From Isoetes taiwanensis (lineage: Eukaryota > Streptophyta > Lycopodiopsida > Isoetales > Isoetaceae), in NCBI GenBank assembly GCA_021234155.1, contig JAJEKV010000091.1:2921501-2985500 (forward strand): 64,000 nucleotides of DNA. The letters run 5' to 3'. Position 1 is the first letter of the stretch. Each line of letters begins with the position of its first letter. The position numbers and the translations under genes are program-made. This document shows, piece by piece, positions 24,572 through 35,705 of the stretch. The notes beneath the pieces were generated by a model. That model did no database searches, was not told the origin of the DNA, and saw only the letters and a list, made by a program, of their open reading frames with translations.

Positions 24572-25460
24572 TAGTGCATTTGTTTTCACCCCGATAAGTT
24601 TTCCAATGTTGTCACACCGGTATTTCACCCGCTTTTATTATTTAATAAAGCACCTGTGGCACCCGTGGCTTCACCTCGCTTCGAGTCACCAAAAATGTTG
24701 GTTCTATCGCATCAGCTCAAGTGTCACCATGCCAAGTCCAAGAAGGAAAGTCAGAGAAGCTTTTGTAAGGTAAGACTTTTGATACTTTTATTTGTGTTTT
24801 AATTAATTTAATCTCATTTAAATTGATTTGTGTTCTAAGCAAAGAAAGTTCAGAATTCAGATTAGTAAGGGGACAAAGAAAAGAAGGATAAAACGCTCAC
24901 GTGTTGTTGAGAGCAGCTCGTAAGAATATTATGAACAACCTGCACAAAAAGGTTCCTGCGAATTGGCATAAAGACTGTGTTGAGGAGTGCAACCGCAGGA
25001 GAAAGTTCTATTGTCGCAGAAATATAGATGTTCAAGTAAGCAAATGATGAAGAACAAGCAAAATGAAGATGCCGTTGATGTCAAGATGTCATGCTGAGAA
25101 AGGTAAGGGTAAGGGTGAAGCAAAGAGTTGAAATGGAGGTAGCAACAACAAAAGTCAAAAAAAGAAGATGGGGAGACCTCAAAGAAGCCAGCCACCAAGC
25201 ACCAAAGCAAATAGGTGATCAAGTTGATATGATTGTGAAAATGTTAAATGGTACTTCGTGTCTTTTCTCAAGATATCAAGTCATTGAGTTAGTTTCGTAA
25301 CATAACATATTGTAGTATATGTGAAATAATCGCTTTTTAATTGTTTTATGTTGTTTGAGAACATTGTTTGAATATTGTAATTCCGCTTTTTTTAATTAAT
25401 GACTTCATTTAAGTCATGTTTAAGTCATGTTGATGTTTAAGTTTCTTTTTTTATGAATGT
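24572..25460. other. Spacer, weakly coding-like basic frame
   Basis: A 69-codon plus-strand frame at 25091-25300 is very basic (MLRKVRVRVKQRVEMEV, then TTKVKKRRWGDLKEA). It may be a linker or nuclear-localising exon of a neighbouring gene. Nothing else was seen. Confidence 0.3.
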
Positions 25461-25464
25461 TGCG

Positions 25465-26693
25465 CAGGATTTAGAAAAGAAAAAAACTTGTCATCTTAGA
25501 CATTAATGGAGTTTTGGTCAACACCTTCCAAAAAAAAAGAGCAAGAGTAAAGATTCCACTGTGGCTCAAGAAGTGCTACACAAACAGGAAAGTGGTTATT
25601 TGCAGACCCTTCTTCTACAAGAGTTCTTGGATTGCTTTGAAAGATTTGAAGTTGGGATTTGGTCTAGCATGAGGAAGCACAACATCATACAAATCCTTAA
25701 TAAAAGATTCTCGCCAAAGACACTACATTGCTAAATTCAAATTCATATGGGGTCGAATGAATGTGAGGCAATGCCTTTTATGTTTTCGTGCAATGCAACC
25801 AAACCCAATGTGGAATAAATTACTAATCGTGATATTTCTTATTAGCTTTAATGACTTTAGCTAAACTTGCTCGATATTAGTCCCAAAACTTTCTGCGGGT
25901 TTAGCTTAAACTCTATACATTTTGCCTCTCATACTTTCTAGCATTTAGCTAAACTAACCCAAACATCATCCCAAAACTTTCTATGGTGTGGCCAACAGAA
26001 AATATTAAACCAAATTACTATACTTTTTTCAATATATTCCACTTATTTTAGTCATTTTCTTTTGTGAAAACATTCTAAAATAATGCTAACTAGTAAAGTC
26101 TAGGACTCCAAATTAATTCATAATGCTAGAAACTAAACTAGTCATATATTTCATATAAACTAGAATGATGTTAGCTAAACCAGCCCTCAAATTCATTCTA
26201 AAAGTCTCTATGGTTTAGCTAAACACTACAAAATTTCACGCCCGCTAAAGAGCTCTGTGGTTGGTGCAAAAGTCCCAAAAAGTTAAGCTTAAAATTATTA
26301 TTTTTTTCCCAATTTTTTCCATTTACTTTAGCCAATTTTTTTTGAAAATGTGCTAAAAAATTGCCAAATAGCTAAGTTTAGCCCTTAAATTATTCCATGA
26401 AACCAGTATTTATGAAGCCAATTGTCAAAGTTTACACAGCTTTTAATGATGTAGAGGATGTTGTGCTTGTGGATGACTCTTTGTACAAGACTTTCTTGTC
26501 CCCACTAGACACATGCTTAATAGTTGAGAGCTTTGATAATGAGGAAAATGATAAGGTATTCAACTACATAAAAGCATGTTTGCACACTTGGCTTCATTCA
26601 AAGAATCCTCAAAGTGGTTGCACTAGCAGCCTTCATGTTGATGTGGTCAAGGACGAGACATCAACATACTCAAACTTGTTGTTGACCACTTGA
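25465..26693 (+). pseudogene. FCP1-like HAD phosphatase domain, two broken exons
   Basis: FCP1/SCP-type domains are HAD-fold phosphatases acting on phosphoserine, as in RNA polymerase II tails. The first segment (25488-25740) reads KKLVILDINGVLVNTF, then VICRP and, after a frame change, EFLDCFERFEVGIWSSMRKHNI, matching the motif I and II regions. The second (26397-26693) reads KPIVKVYTAF, then VVLVDDSLYKTFLSP and a C-terminal helix, matching the motif III/IV Asp-Asp-Ser. Between them lies a 600-bp AT-rich intron-like stretch of repeats. The motif I second Asp is Asn (LDINGVLV); as I recall, a plant subfamily has LDLNG here. A frameshift near 25605 and a stop near 25733 break it, so it is degenerate or poorly read. 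Confidence 0.6.
25845..26375. repeat. Degenerate TTTAGCTAAAC repeats in an intron-like stretch
   Basis: The palindromic word TTAGCTAAAC recurs at about 25857, 25945, 26170 and 26216. A longer segment around CCAAAACTTTCT and a T-rich block (CAATATATTCCACTTATTTTAG near 26030, similar near 26310) are duplicated. This looks like a decayed MITE cluster inserted between the two FCP1-like segments. Confidence 0.45.
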
Positions 26694-26699
26694 AAGAAC

Positions 26700-27399
26700 T
26701 TGCAAGATGGAAAGTAGCAATTGAGGGAAGCATGCAATTGGTGAAAGATATTGTTGGTGTTGCAACTGATATTGTTGTAAATAAACAGGAGGAACCTGCA
26801 AGAGAAGAAACAACACAAATTGAAGATACCGGACAATCCACATTGAAGATACCGATAAAGGTGAGGAAACTGCAAGAGAAGAAACAACACAAGATCAGAC
26901 CCACATTGAAGATACTGACTTTGAGATGTAAATTAAGAACTTCATGTAACTTAAGATGTAACTTAAGATATAACAAATTGCTTTTTTTGTGAAGATCGGA
27001 TATGAGTACATAGTCAGACACTTTTGTAACTTCCGGATATCAATGTAAATTCAAGGTTTCATGATTTACCTACACTTGTGCAGATCATCATTTGTGAACT
27101 TTGTTCATTTGTAAACTTGCAACTGCTTTCCATGTGCCAAATCAAGAGACTAAAATGATAGTGCAAATATACACTTACCGTAAGTCCAGAATAGTTAATC
27201 AAAAACAGAAAAGCATGTGCTGCAAAGCATAAGTATGAAAAGCATCTAGCAAATTTTTTTTAAAGTCAGAGGACAAGGAACATTTGTGCAAAGAAAGAAT
27301 TTGTTAGATTTCATTGATAACTAATTATAAAGAGTATAAGAAAGAATATGGCGTGAAAGAGCCAAGTATATCTAAAAACTCAACTTCGCTTTCTTCAAG
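26700..27399. other. Spacer, nothing recognised
   Basis: A short degenerate repeat containing AACTGCAAGAGAAGAAACAACACAA occurs twice (about 26796 and 26869). Otherwise unassigned. Confidence 0.4.
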
Positions 27400-27783
27400 C
27401 AAAAAGGTAAAAATGGGCAAGCAGATTAGCACTCTCATCGAAGGGATGCCATAACTTTTGGCATGTCTCTTCACTCATCTTGAAACTATTGTTACTAAGA
27501 TTCTCCATATCAAACTTCACTGCCCTCGATAAGGTGGCTATATAAACTAGCAACCGGCTTGTCCAATAGCAACTCAAATTGAGTGCATCTATTTGCTTGT
27601 AGTAATGGGCTTAAACTATAACTTCTCCTACACCAAATGCAAGACCAAGCATCTTCATATGTATCTAACAATGTATGTTTAGTCTCTCAGACACCTAAGA
27701 ACATAAAAATCAACTCCCTCATCATCTTCCTCGATGTGCATTTACAAAGAAAGTTATCTCCAACTTCTAGAAGAGAACTACGG
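27400..27783 (-). pseudogene. 3' part of the SHGKG-family gene, cut off by an insertion
   Basis: Read on the minus strand from the target site, the frame gives RSSLLEVGDNFLCKC and, one frame over, HIEEDDEGVDFYVLRCLRD, then YEDAWSCIWCRRSYSLSP and LLLDKPVASLYSHLIEG. If the 8.5-kb element and one target copy are ignored, the codons join in frame with the Glu/Asp-rich end of the segment at 36319-36560. The acidic stretch followed by a 'VGD-F-C' module fits the C-terminal tail of the same gene. No termination site could be fixed. Confidence 0.45.
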
Positions 27784-27795
27784 TCATCTTCTTCT
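27784..27795 (+). repeat. Target-site duplication, left copy (12 bp)
   Basis: TCATCTTCTTCT directly precedes the left terminus of the 8.5-kb element and is repeated exactly after its right end. Because the site is a CTT repeat, the true duplication may be shorter (9-12 bp). Confidence 0.75.
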
Positions 27796-27826
27796 CATTA
27801 GGGCGGATTTGGGGTCCGAAAATGGC

Positions 27827-29659
27827 CCTTATCTTGGGCTAAAGATTTCCACGTCGATTCGCCAGACCAATCAGGTTTGGCGCCTTTTTACTTAAAGTCA
27901 GATACTTGGCAGTGTAGAAGGATGAGCAGTGCTTACTTGGCATCCACATAATATTTTCATAGGGGATGCCCGCGCTTATTGCAACCATTTTAATGGCCCG
28001 TATGGGAGTCGAGTCGCCCCTCAAAATAATGGTGACTTTGACCGCCATCTTGTCAGCTTTCACCAACTCCCTTTGTCAAATTTGGCGCCAAACTTCTCAG
28101 ATCGGGCCACTCCTGGCGCTTCACGCAGCATCCTCTCCGGCCACTCCTCATCCGCAATCCATGTCTCCCTGTAATTTCGTGTTCTTGCCCCATTTCTGAA
28201 CTCCCAAGGTCAAGAAGTGGGAGGTTTTGTCTCAATAGGTTCGGTGAGTGAGTATGCTGCCATCAAGGGGCGAAAAGTATAGAGAGTTTAATAAAAGGCT
28301 ATCGACGGGCGACACATTGATAGGTAGATAAAGAGTTCAAGTTGAATTTAGCGTCGAAAGTGGAAAGTATAACAATAATGCATATGCATATACCCTTTCC
28401 GATATGGCCAAAGAGCTAATCCACCAAAAAAAACAGTCTTCCCAAAATTGTTCGCAAATGGTAAACCACCTTTAAACGGATCACACGGTCAAGCTAGCCG
28501 CCGCCTACTTAACCGCGAGAGATAGTTTCTTCGCCGCGGTGATCTTCTTTATCTTTTCATTTCTTTTCGCTGACACGCGTTTACAAACAAATTTATTGTG
28601 GTGTGTTTATGTTTTATCGACGCCGTGGATGTCATTCCGCCGAAAGTATTAGTAGTGTACTTGCCGTGGTATCACATAGACATCGGAATTGTCCTTTCAA
28701 GGTATGGATGCCGTGACTCTGCGGGTATAGGCATCTGGTTTTACTCGGACATGATTATAACGTAAAGGTCAGAAACCGAGCTTGAGGCCGGTTGAATTGC
28801 CCCTTTAAGTGAACTTTGTAAGCCTAGACTAATGAGAACAATGTAATTGCAATGAAGAAATGCATGGCTGACGAGGTGCAAGCGGGGAATGTCCGAAAAC
28901 GGAGGCGTGAGGATGAGTTTCAAAATCTTCACACCGCTTGAGGTATTTGCTAACATATTCCAGATGGCGCAGAAGTTCAAAAGCCCAAGACATATAACGC
29001 GCTTTCTCCCCCCCTCATTTTGTGGATGGCTTATTTTTGGTTCGACTGGATGTTCGATTCCACGAATCATCCGTCAACTAACAGAGGTTCGCGTAGTTAA
29101 GTCCTCCTTAAGTTCAGATACTTTCTTCCAAAACAATATTTATAATGCTAATTGTCAACTAGAACGAAGGAAAGAAAAAAGAGGTTGCACAACTTTTTGG
29201 GAGCCGCTTTGAGGACCATAACAGATAATTCCGGCGCGTGGATATTCGAGTATGGATGGAGGGGAGGAAGTCATTTATACGGCCACTATGGAAGTTTTTA
29301 ATGGCCATTATCGTGAGCTAAGAGTGCTAATGGAGACAGAGGAAATTGTCAATTTACTTCCATTATTTTATTGATGGCATTAGGGTTGGTTACAGTGCAA
29401 GAGGGAAATGTAAAGTTTAGTGAGTTCGCGATCAACAAGAAATTGTCTATCGGCTAGCGCTTTGAATCTCGGTTTTTATTTGTGTTTTGTCCGATGTTTT
29501 TAGGGTTCCGTGATTTTGTCCGATATTTTTAGGGTTCCGCATAATTATTTAAAAACGCTACCATCGATTTTACTTTTTCGCTTTTTTACTATTTATCTCC
29601 CCGCCAGCTTGTCTATTTTTGTCGTTGTTCGAGTATAAAGCGCCATCCGCCGAGAAGCC
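27827..29659. other. Left part of the 8.5-kb element, no gene recognised
   Basis: Overlapping short frames on both strands at 27839-28235 and 28741-29212 have no recognised motif. The region is GC-richer than the flanks. Confidence 0.4.
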
Positions 29660-29755
29660 ATGGCAAGAACTAAAACCGCAAGGATCCATCCAGGTGGTGT
29701 AAGGCCAGTGATTACATTAGTCCGCCTTCTTCATCCGAATCAAAGTCTCCGATAG
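29660..29755 (+). CDS. Short ORF with histone H3-like N-terminus
   Basis: ATG 29660 opens a 31-codon frame beginning MARTKTARIHPGGV. The start of histone H3 is ARTKQTARKSTGG, so the frame copies the H3 tail with one residue missing and the lysine-9/serine-10 region changed. A stop (TAA) lies in frame 24 bp upstream, so this ATG is the first available. The frame may splice onward (GT at GGTGGTGTAAGG) into the acidic frames downstream. Plant transposon proteins with H3-mimic starts are known to me in general; the role here is inference. Confidence 0.4.
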   Translation: MARTKTARIHPGGVRPVITLVRLLHPNQSLR

Positions 29756-30099
29756 AGATTCTCCTCCTCAGACCATGCCCAACGTAAGACCCGAAAAGAA
29801 ACCGCGATGACAGACCCCGGAGAAGCAGTGCCCGAGTAAGTAGGGAGGTGCACTCCGGCTGGAGACGAGGATGAAATGTGAGAGACCGGGCGAGCAGTAA
29901 TATGATGCCGGATTAATTATTGGGCACATTTCTTTGTTTTTCTTGCTCTCTCCCGGATGCACCTTATTGTATAGGGTGTGCTAATTCGCAAAGGGGTCGG
30001 CAAAACCCCCTTGTATACTTGTTTGAATTTTACAGAAACCCCTTCCAGCCACATACTGCCAAAATCGCCTCTAAAAACCCCAAAAGCTCCCCTAAGTAT

Positions 30100-30835
30100 G
30101 AGTATATGTAACGACGATTTGGGGGAAAACAAACCCTTTCGGGTCACTCACATGGTTTATAATGGCCAAAACTATGTGAACCCCTTGTTGTTCCTCCCCG
30201 TCTCTCCCTGTGGAGGTGCCGTGACCTTCAAATCAGAGGAGGAGGCCCAACGCTTTAAAGGGAAGGCTAACGAGAATGTGAGGAGGCCGTAAGCCCGCCG
30301 AGGAACAACTCGCAGATGCCGGGTGGGAGGCGCCGGAAGAGTCGGCCGAAAGCAACAGTTCCAAATGCCGGGTGGGTGAGGTAGAGGCCGAAGCGGAAGA
30401 AGAAGCCCTGGTATTGGGGTGAGCCGAGATTAAGAAGTATCGGAAGAGCACCGAGATGGTCATTCCGCCTCCCATTTGTTGTGCTCGTGAGAGAGATTCT
30501 GCAAGAGTGTGGTGCGTATACATCATACCAAGCATGTAATTCTGCTAACCTACTTTAAATGCTCTTCAAATGGCTTCGGAAGCAGCTTGGTGTCTGGCCT
30601 CTGCTCGAGGATTCGTGCTTTAAAAGAATACATGCCAAGCTGGATCAATATGCCCATGACATACCGCCTTACGATAAGGGATCCCGAAAGTACTATGGTC
30701 AAAATTTTATGGCTGAATACAACAAGAAGAAAGACTCTTTAAAAAGGCCGAAGTGCCTTGTGTTTTTTCATATGTATAATATTTCTAATGCAATGGCTTT
30801 ATGTTTAATCTCTTAGTCCATTTTCTTTCTTAGAA
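30100..30835 (+). CDS. Unidentified element-borne exons
   Basis: Two coding-like plus-strand blocks. 30105-30290 reads GENKPFRVTHMVYNGQNYVNP, then a Gly/Ala turn and SEEEAQRFKGKANENVRR. An acidic Glu/Ala-rich tract follows in shifted frames (30300-30410). 30559-30816 reads FKRIHAKLDQYAHDIPPYDK, then GQNFMAEYNKKKDSLKRPKC. Codon use looks more protein-like than the noise frames, but I recognise no family. They probably belong to one spliced gene starting at or upstream of 29660 and continuing at 31120. Confidence 0.35.
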
Positions 30836-30955
30836 GCCTAGCTTCAAGACTTTGTATTTTTTTTTTTTTAATGTTATACATGAGGATCACACGACGCGCC
30901 AGCTAGCATTGTGCTTTTTTGTTGCACATAGTAGTCTTCGCCGTGGTGATCCAAC

Positions 30956-30979
30956 CCCTAACCCTAACCCTAACCCTAA
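30956..30979 (+). repeat. Interstitial CCCTAA repeats
   Basis: Four copies of CCCTAA, the vertebrate-type hexamer (TTAGGG) rather than the usual plant CCCTAAA. Confidence 0.8.
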
Positions 30980-31118
30980 AATGTAACAGGACAAATCTCC
31001 CCATTAACAACCGGTGGTCCCCTTTCATAATCGACAATGGCTACTTGAGTTCAAAAGTGACAGCCGCCTTTTACCGCCTCCTAAACATCTTCTTGTTTTC
31101 GGTTGTTTGTTTTCGCCA

Positions 31119-31447
31119 TGGATTGTTATGTGAAGTTCCCGAATGGTATGCATCCCCCTCATGACAACGAGGAAGGCCCGATCGCGATTTATCCGTTCTA
31201 TTGCAAGGAGTTGGACATCATGGCAAACAGTAGCGAGCTTGATGCTATCGCGAGGTTGCTTTTAGCTTTCACCTGCACCGCTTGGTCTCGCCAAGACGCC
31301 CTTGCGAGATGTCCCCGGGCTCGTGGATTCCAAAACCAGCTCTAGAGGAGGCGGCTTCCCATTTGCAAAACAGTGGAAGATGTTTTTCAAGAATGCTGCG
31401 CAAGAACGGGCTCTTCCCTCGGCTGGCGCCCTTGTGCTTAAGAAGGT
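31119..31447 (+). CDS. Unidentified element-borne exon
   Basis: The frame from ATG 31119 reads MDCYVKFPNGMHPPHDNEEG, then YPFYCKELDIMANSSELDAI and FTCTAWSRQDAL. After a one-base shift near 31300 it continues as RDVPGLVDSKTSSRGG, KQWKMFFKNAAQERALP and ends LVLKK at a good GT donor (GGTATC, 31446). The shifted continuation keeps sensible composition, so this is probably one exon with an indel. Family unknown. Confidence 0.35.
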
Positions 31448-31559
31448 ATCTTATTTCTCTTTGCCATTTGCATTTGCTAGTTATTGCATTCTCGCTTCGC
31501 CAAAACCCAAGATATCGAAACAATGAAATCTTTAAGCCAAGGGGGGGTTATGTGTGATG

Positions 31560-32298
31560 ATGTCAGACTATGACGAGAAATGGAGATAGATCTACAAGAA
31601 GAAGAGCAAGAATGTAGGAGTTTTAGTCACGACGAGATCGCCTTGGGTGAACAGAGGAGGGAGATGATCAAGGTGATGAGGATGGGGATGAGGATGAAAA
31701 GAAGTTGTCCGACATAACGCCAATTTTAGTGGAAGGCAAAGAATACTTATTGCTAAGTGATATACTGAGGAACCCGCCTATGCTACTTAATGTGTGCTAG
31801 GGAAGACGAAGCTTATCCAAGCATCTTTGGCCGTAATGGGTAAACTTAGGCCTAGATTTTGAAGAGGATTTGGACAAAGAGATGTTTGAAGTATCTAATT
31901 ATACCGGGCAATGCTATAAAGCTTAAAGAAGCATATGAGAGGTCGGAGTCTCGATTTGCTCAAGATGAGGCTAATCTACCAACGGAAGAAGAATTCCAGC
32001 TGCCTCCCCTGCTTGGTTAAGGGACAAGGTTGAAACAGGTTTCCCAGATTTTGACTTCCTTGCATGATTGCAAAGATGCATAACTTTTGCATGTTCCTTT
32101 GTCCTCCTCCACTTATGTTGTACATTGCTTTTCAGCTTTTAAATCAGACGCCAAGTGAAAATTACTTTGTAAGATCCATAGTGATCTACTTGCAATTTTT
32201 CCCTCCCTCTAATCTAGATATTAGACTCCTGGATGTGGGTTTGATTGAACACCCATTTCAAAACCTCGTGGGTTTCTTTTTTCAACTTTTAAAGAGAC
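31560..32298. other. Element interior, acidic frame fragments
   Basis: Glu/Asp-rich frame fragments (about 31560-32030, for example around ATGAGGATGGGGATGAGG at 31675) may be further exons of the plus-strand gene. No motif was recognised. Confidence 0.3.
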
Positions 32299-33330
32299 CT
32301 AACCACTGTGTGTCATCTTCGTGATTGACATGAGAACCATTTTTCCAAGACGCTTCTTCTCCTCGTCCGCCACCTCTACATCTTTTTTGTTATTCTTGTT
32401 GCTTCGTTTTGATTTAGCATGTGCAATTGCATTCTCAATTGCTCTATTCATGATGACAACGGATACCCCTCTCATACTTCTCAAACTTGGTCGGCCTTCC
32501 ATTTCATCCAATTTTATGCAAACTTCAATCTCACCATTAGTTTTCGCGAACGTTAAGTCATAATATTTGACAAGGAATTGTAAGAGAGTAAACCAGGTCA
32601 ACCTAAAGATTATTATGCTATTCCAACTATATCACAACAATCCTTGCCATTCTTATCTTTTTATGGCTATGGCAGAGGACCAAAGACATTCAACGTGGTG
32701 CATCTCTCCTAATATGGCATACACCATCTTTGTCCTAGTAACCCTTTGTATTCTCGACAATTTGTGGACGTGGAGCAAATACTTTTTTGTGCCCATTCTT
32801 TTCAACGCTTCGTGGAATGGCTTGAATAGAGAACGGTAACCAAACCCTCCATCGATGCCTACATCATCACAAACAACCAGACATCCGTCGCTTTCTAACT
32901 TCTTGTAGATCTCCCCTAGTACCATTTCCAATACCATCTTCTTGAGAGGAGAGTTGTAGGGTCGACAAATCATGTCCACTATCTCCCTGCTCGTCGCTAG
33001 GTTCTTCTACCACGAACCAAGATTGCTTCTAGTTTCCCCAGATCTTAACCGGCCTTTGCTAGTGTTGTAAACGGACCTTGTGGTCGCGGACCTGCGTCTG
33101 AATGCACCTGATCCAAACTTCAGCCTCCTATCTGGCCGATAATGCTTCTTCCTTTTCTCAAGCCAAGGGGTGTTTTCTTCAAATTCTTTAACCTACATTG
33201 AAGCCCAAAGTTTGCTCTTTCGAGCTCTTTGATCTTTTTGCACCTGCCCTATCACCAATTTGACTTCTCCACTTCAGATCTCAAAGAAGTTTCCCTCCCC
33301 AAGTCCGCTATTCCTTTCCTTCATCACAAG
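32299..33330 (-). CDS. Unidentified minus-strand gene of the 8.5-kb element
   Basis: The segment at 32979-32653 reads MICRPYNSPLKKMVLEMVL, then KKLESDGCLVVCDDVGIDGG, KPFHEALKRMGTKKYLLHVH and VYAILGEMHHVECLW. The segment at 32601-32299 continues with GEIEVCIKLDEMEGRPSLR, SVVIMNRAIENAIAHAKSKR and a basic/acidic tail (NNKKDVEVADEEKKR). Upstream, 33330-32990 gives broken coiled-coil-like and Arg-rich frames. Composition is convincingly protein-coding over about 200 residues, but no family is recognised. It is the best candidate for the element's own mobility or accessory gene, opposite in direction to the plus-strand exons. Confidence 0.4.
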
Positions 33331-33710
33331 ATTGGAGTAATGAAGCTTTAGAGAAAAAAGAGCTCACCGGGTTTAAGTTATAATTCTCTTTGTGACAATC
33401 GGAAGCAGCTCATCTCAAGGAAAGGTATTCGATTCGAACGCCTTCATCTCTCTCAATCTCTCACAATATCCCAAGAGGCCGAGTTACCACACCACAAAAT
33501 TGACTAAACTTGAAACGTCCCCAAATGGCGCTTCGCCACTCAACGGATCCAATGGATATAAACCGCCATCCGCCTGCATGTCGATACTTTTTGAGCTCGC
33601 AGGCTAAACATGTCGAGGTCTAAGTTCTTATTTTTTAGACCTCTTTTTTGCGATTGAAGACTCGAGCATATTCCCGAGTCGGGCTTGATCCTTATCCACA
33701 CATCATTTGG

Positions 33711-34322
33711 AGCTTCCATACCGCTGTGGGATCGCAGACGGGCAAAATGAATGTGTACAATTTTGTATGCCCCAAAGACAATTCGGCCGTTTGAGGCTCA
33801 CCAGCATTTAACCTCGCTTTTGAAATTTGTAACGCAGATATGGAAAAGTCCATTCTCCTATAATCCATGCTTTTATACAAAAAGCAAATTCAAAATTAAT
33901 TGTAGGGGGGGAAGTTTGTATTGGGATGAAGTAAAGATCCTAAGTTACGAACTTTTAAGGCGCGCAGCCGCATTCTAAAACGAAAGTCTAATACAAAGCT
34001 TCAACCTACACATTCAAATTTTGAAATGTAGAAGGCGGAATGGACTCTAAATGAAAATAGGGCAAGACAAGAATCGGTGATGCGATGATTGGTATCCGAC
34101 AAAACCAAGAGACACCACAATGAGTTGCCGGTGATGCTATAATGCAAGTGGCTTTTTAGAAGCATTCATGTTAAGGCCAATCTGTCCGGACAACAAGAGA
34201 ATTAAATACATATGGCCATAGATATGCGATTCCCTTATTCCGGAGAATATTCCAAGCAACTGGACGGAAAAAGGGGCGGAAATATGAGTGGAATGGCCGA
34301 TAGGAGGCCATTTTAGTTCATA
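33711..34322 (+). repeat. Internal copy of the element's right subterminal region
   Basis: About 600 bp match 35706-36280: ATGCCCC, then CTTTTGAAATTTG, AAGTCCATTCTCCTA, AATCCATGCTTTTATACA, CAACCTACACATTCAA, and finally ATGGCC followed by GAGGCCATTTT. It stops before the inverted terminus, so this copy lacks the outermost 25 bp. Confidence 0.75.
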
Positions 34323-35413
34323 AAACATAATATAACTTGGAATGATAGATATTTTATATGCAAATGGGGAGACTATTGAGGAGGGACTTGTGTTTAGTTT
34401 TAATTTGACAACAAATAAGAAAGTGGATCACACGATAATTTAGTGTGTTCCATTTTTTGTTGCATATGTACTATTCGCTTGGTGTGATCCTTGAAAAATA
34501 ATATGCTCTTTGAAAAGGGATGATGACTTATGTACTTAAGAGTGGTAACACATGTAGAAAAAAAAAAAAGTTAGGTATTCAAATGGAATTAGAAGCAAAA
34601 AACTTTTACATTCAAAAATTTTTATGGTCAGATGGTTTACATCATTTTGTAAATTTAAATGCCCTGAGGCTTCAACTATTCACAAAAAAAGCTCTGAGGC
34701 TTGCAGCATATGGTAAGAAGTCGGAGGCAAGCTCGACTAAGAACAAGGAAAAAATAAGAGGTGCTCTGCCCTAACAAATTTCATCCATCCGCTTCATCAT
34801 CATCGCGAAAAAAAAAAATAAGAAATAACCGCTAGTTGAATGCTTAAGAAAAGAAAGAAAACATGCATGTACCATGAACTAACGCCATGAGTTTCCTCGA
34901 AGTCGCACAGATTCGCCTTCAACTTCTTCATCTTCTTCATCATCTTCGGCTTCTTCTCCGCTTCGGTAGACCACTCATTTTCTCAAGAATCTCCTATCCA
35001 CCTTCAAGAACACTCCTGCGGATGAACTCCCGCTTCCGGAATTTCCTCCGATTCTCATTCTCGATTCCTCACAAAGGAATCTAGAGGAATCGTGAGGAAT
35101 CAGAGGCATTCGTGAGCAAGAACCGGGCGCAAATGGAGGGAATCATGAGGGAACACCTCTTCCAGCCGTAATAGGTGCCTTCTTGGAGGACACCTGGCCT
35201 TCCTCAGAGCTGATCTCTTCATGGGTATGGACTAGAGAAATTGGCTGAGGATCTAGCAAAGATTGGGCGAGATTGGGGAGAATGGGCGCCAATCTAGGGT
35301 GGAATAGATATAGGCTGGATTAGACGTGAAAATCGTAGGAATGATTCGTATTCCAGTCCTATCAACCATCATTACATGCCATTATGTGTATATCTCAAAT
35401 TTGAGCCATATCT
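34323..35413. other. Element interior between the two subterminal copies
   Basis: Holds a second short direct repeat (CTTGTGTTTAGTTTTAATTTG at 34390, matched at about 35672) and frames without motifs. Confidence 0.4.
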
Positions 35414-35525
35414 AATATCTTCCTTTTTTTTTAACCTTATACCTAAATATCCAATATCTTCCTTTTTTTTTAACCTTTATTCCTAAATAGCCAATATCTT
35501 CCTTTTTTAACCTTATTCCTAAACC
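35414..35525 (+). repeat. 39-40-bp tandem repeat, three copies
   Basis: Units start at 35414, 35453 and 35493. Each reads AATATCTTCC, T-run, AACCTT, then CCTAAAT or CCTAAAC. Confidence 0.9.
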
Positions 35526-35705
35526 TATATGATTTGAGTTTAACCGTAAAATGAACACCATATAATTCAATTTAACATACTATTTAATACCAAGATGCTA
35601 CGCCACACTATGTCGATAATTGGGATTTAAAAAAACACCAAACCCTCCTCGAGAAAACCACGAAGTGTCACCTCACTTGTGTTTAAGTTTAATTTGACAA
35701 CAAGC

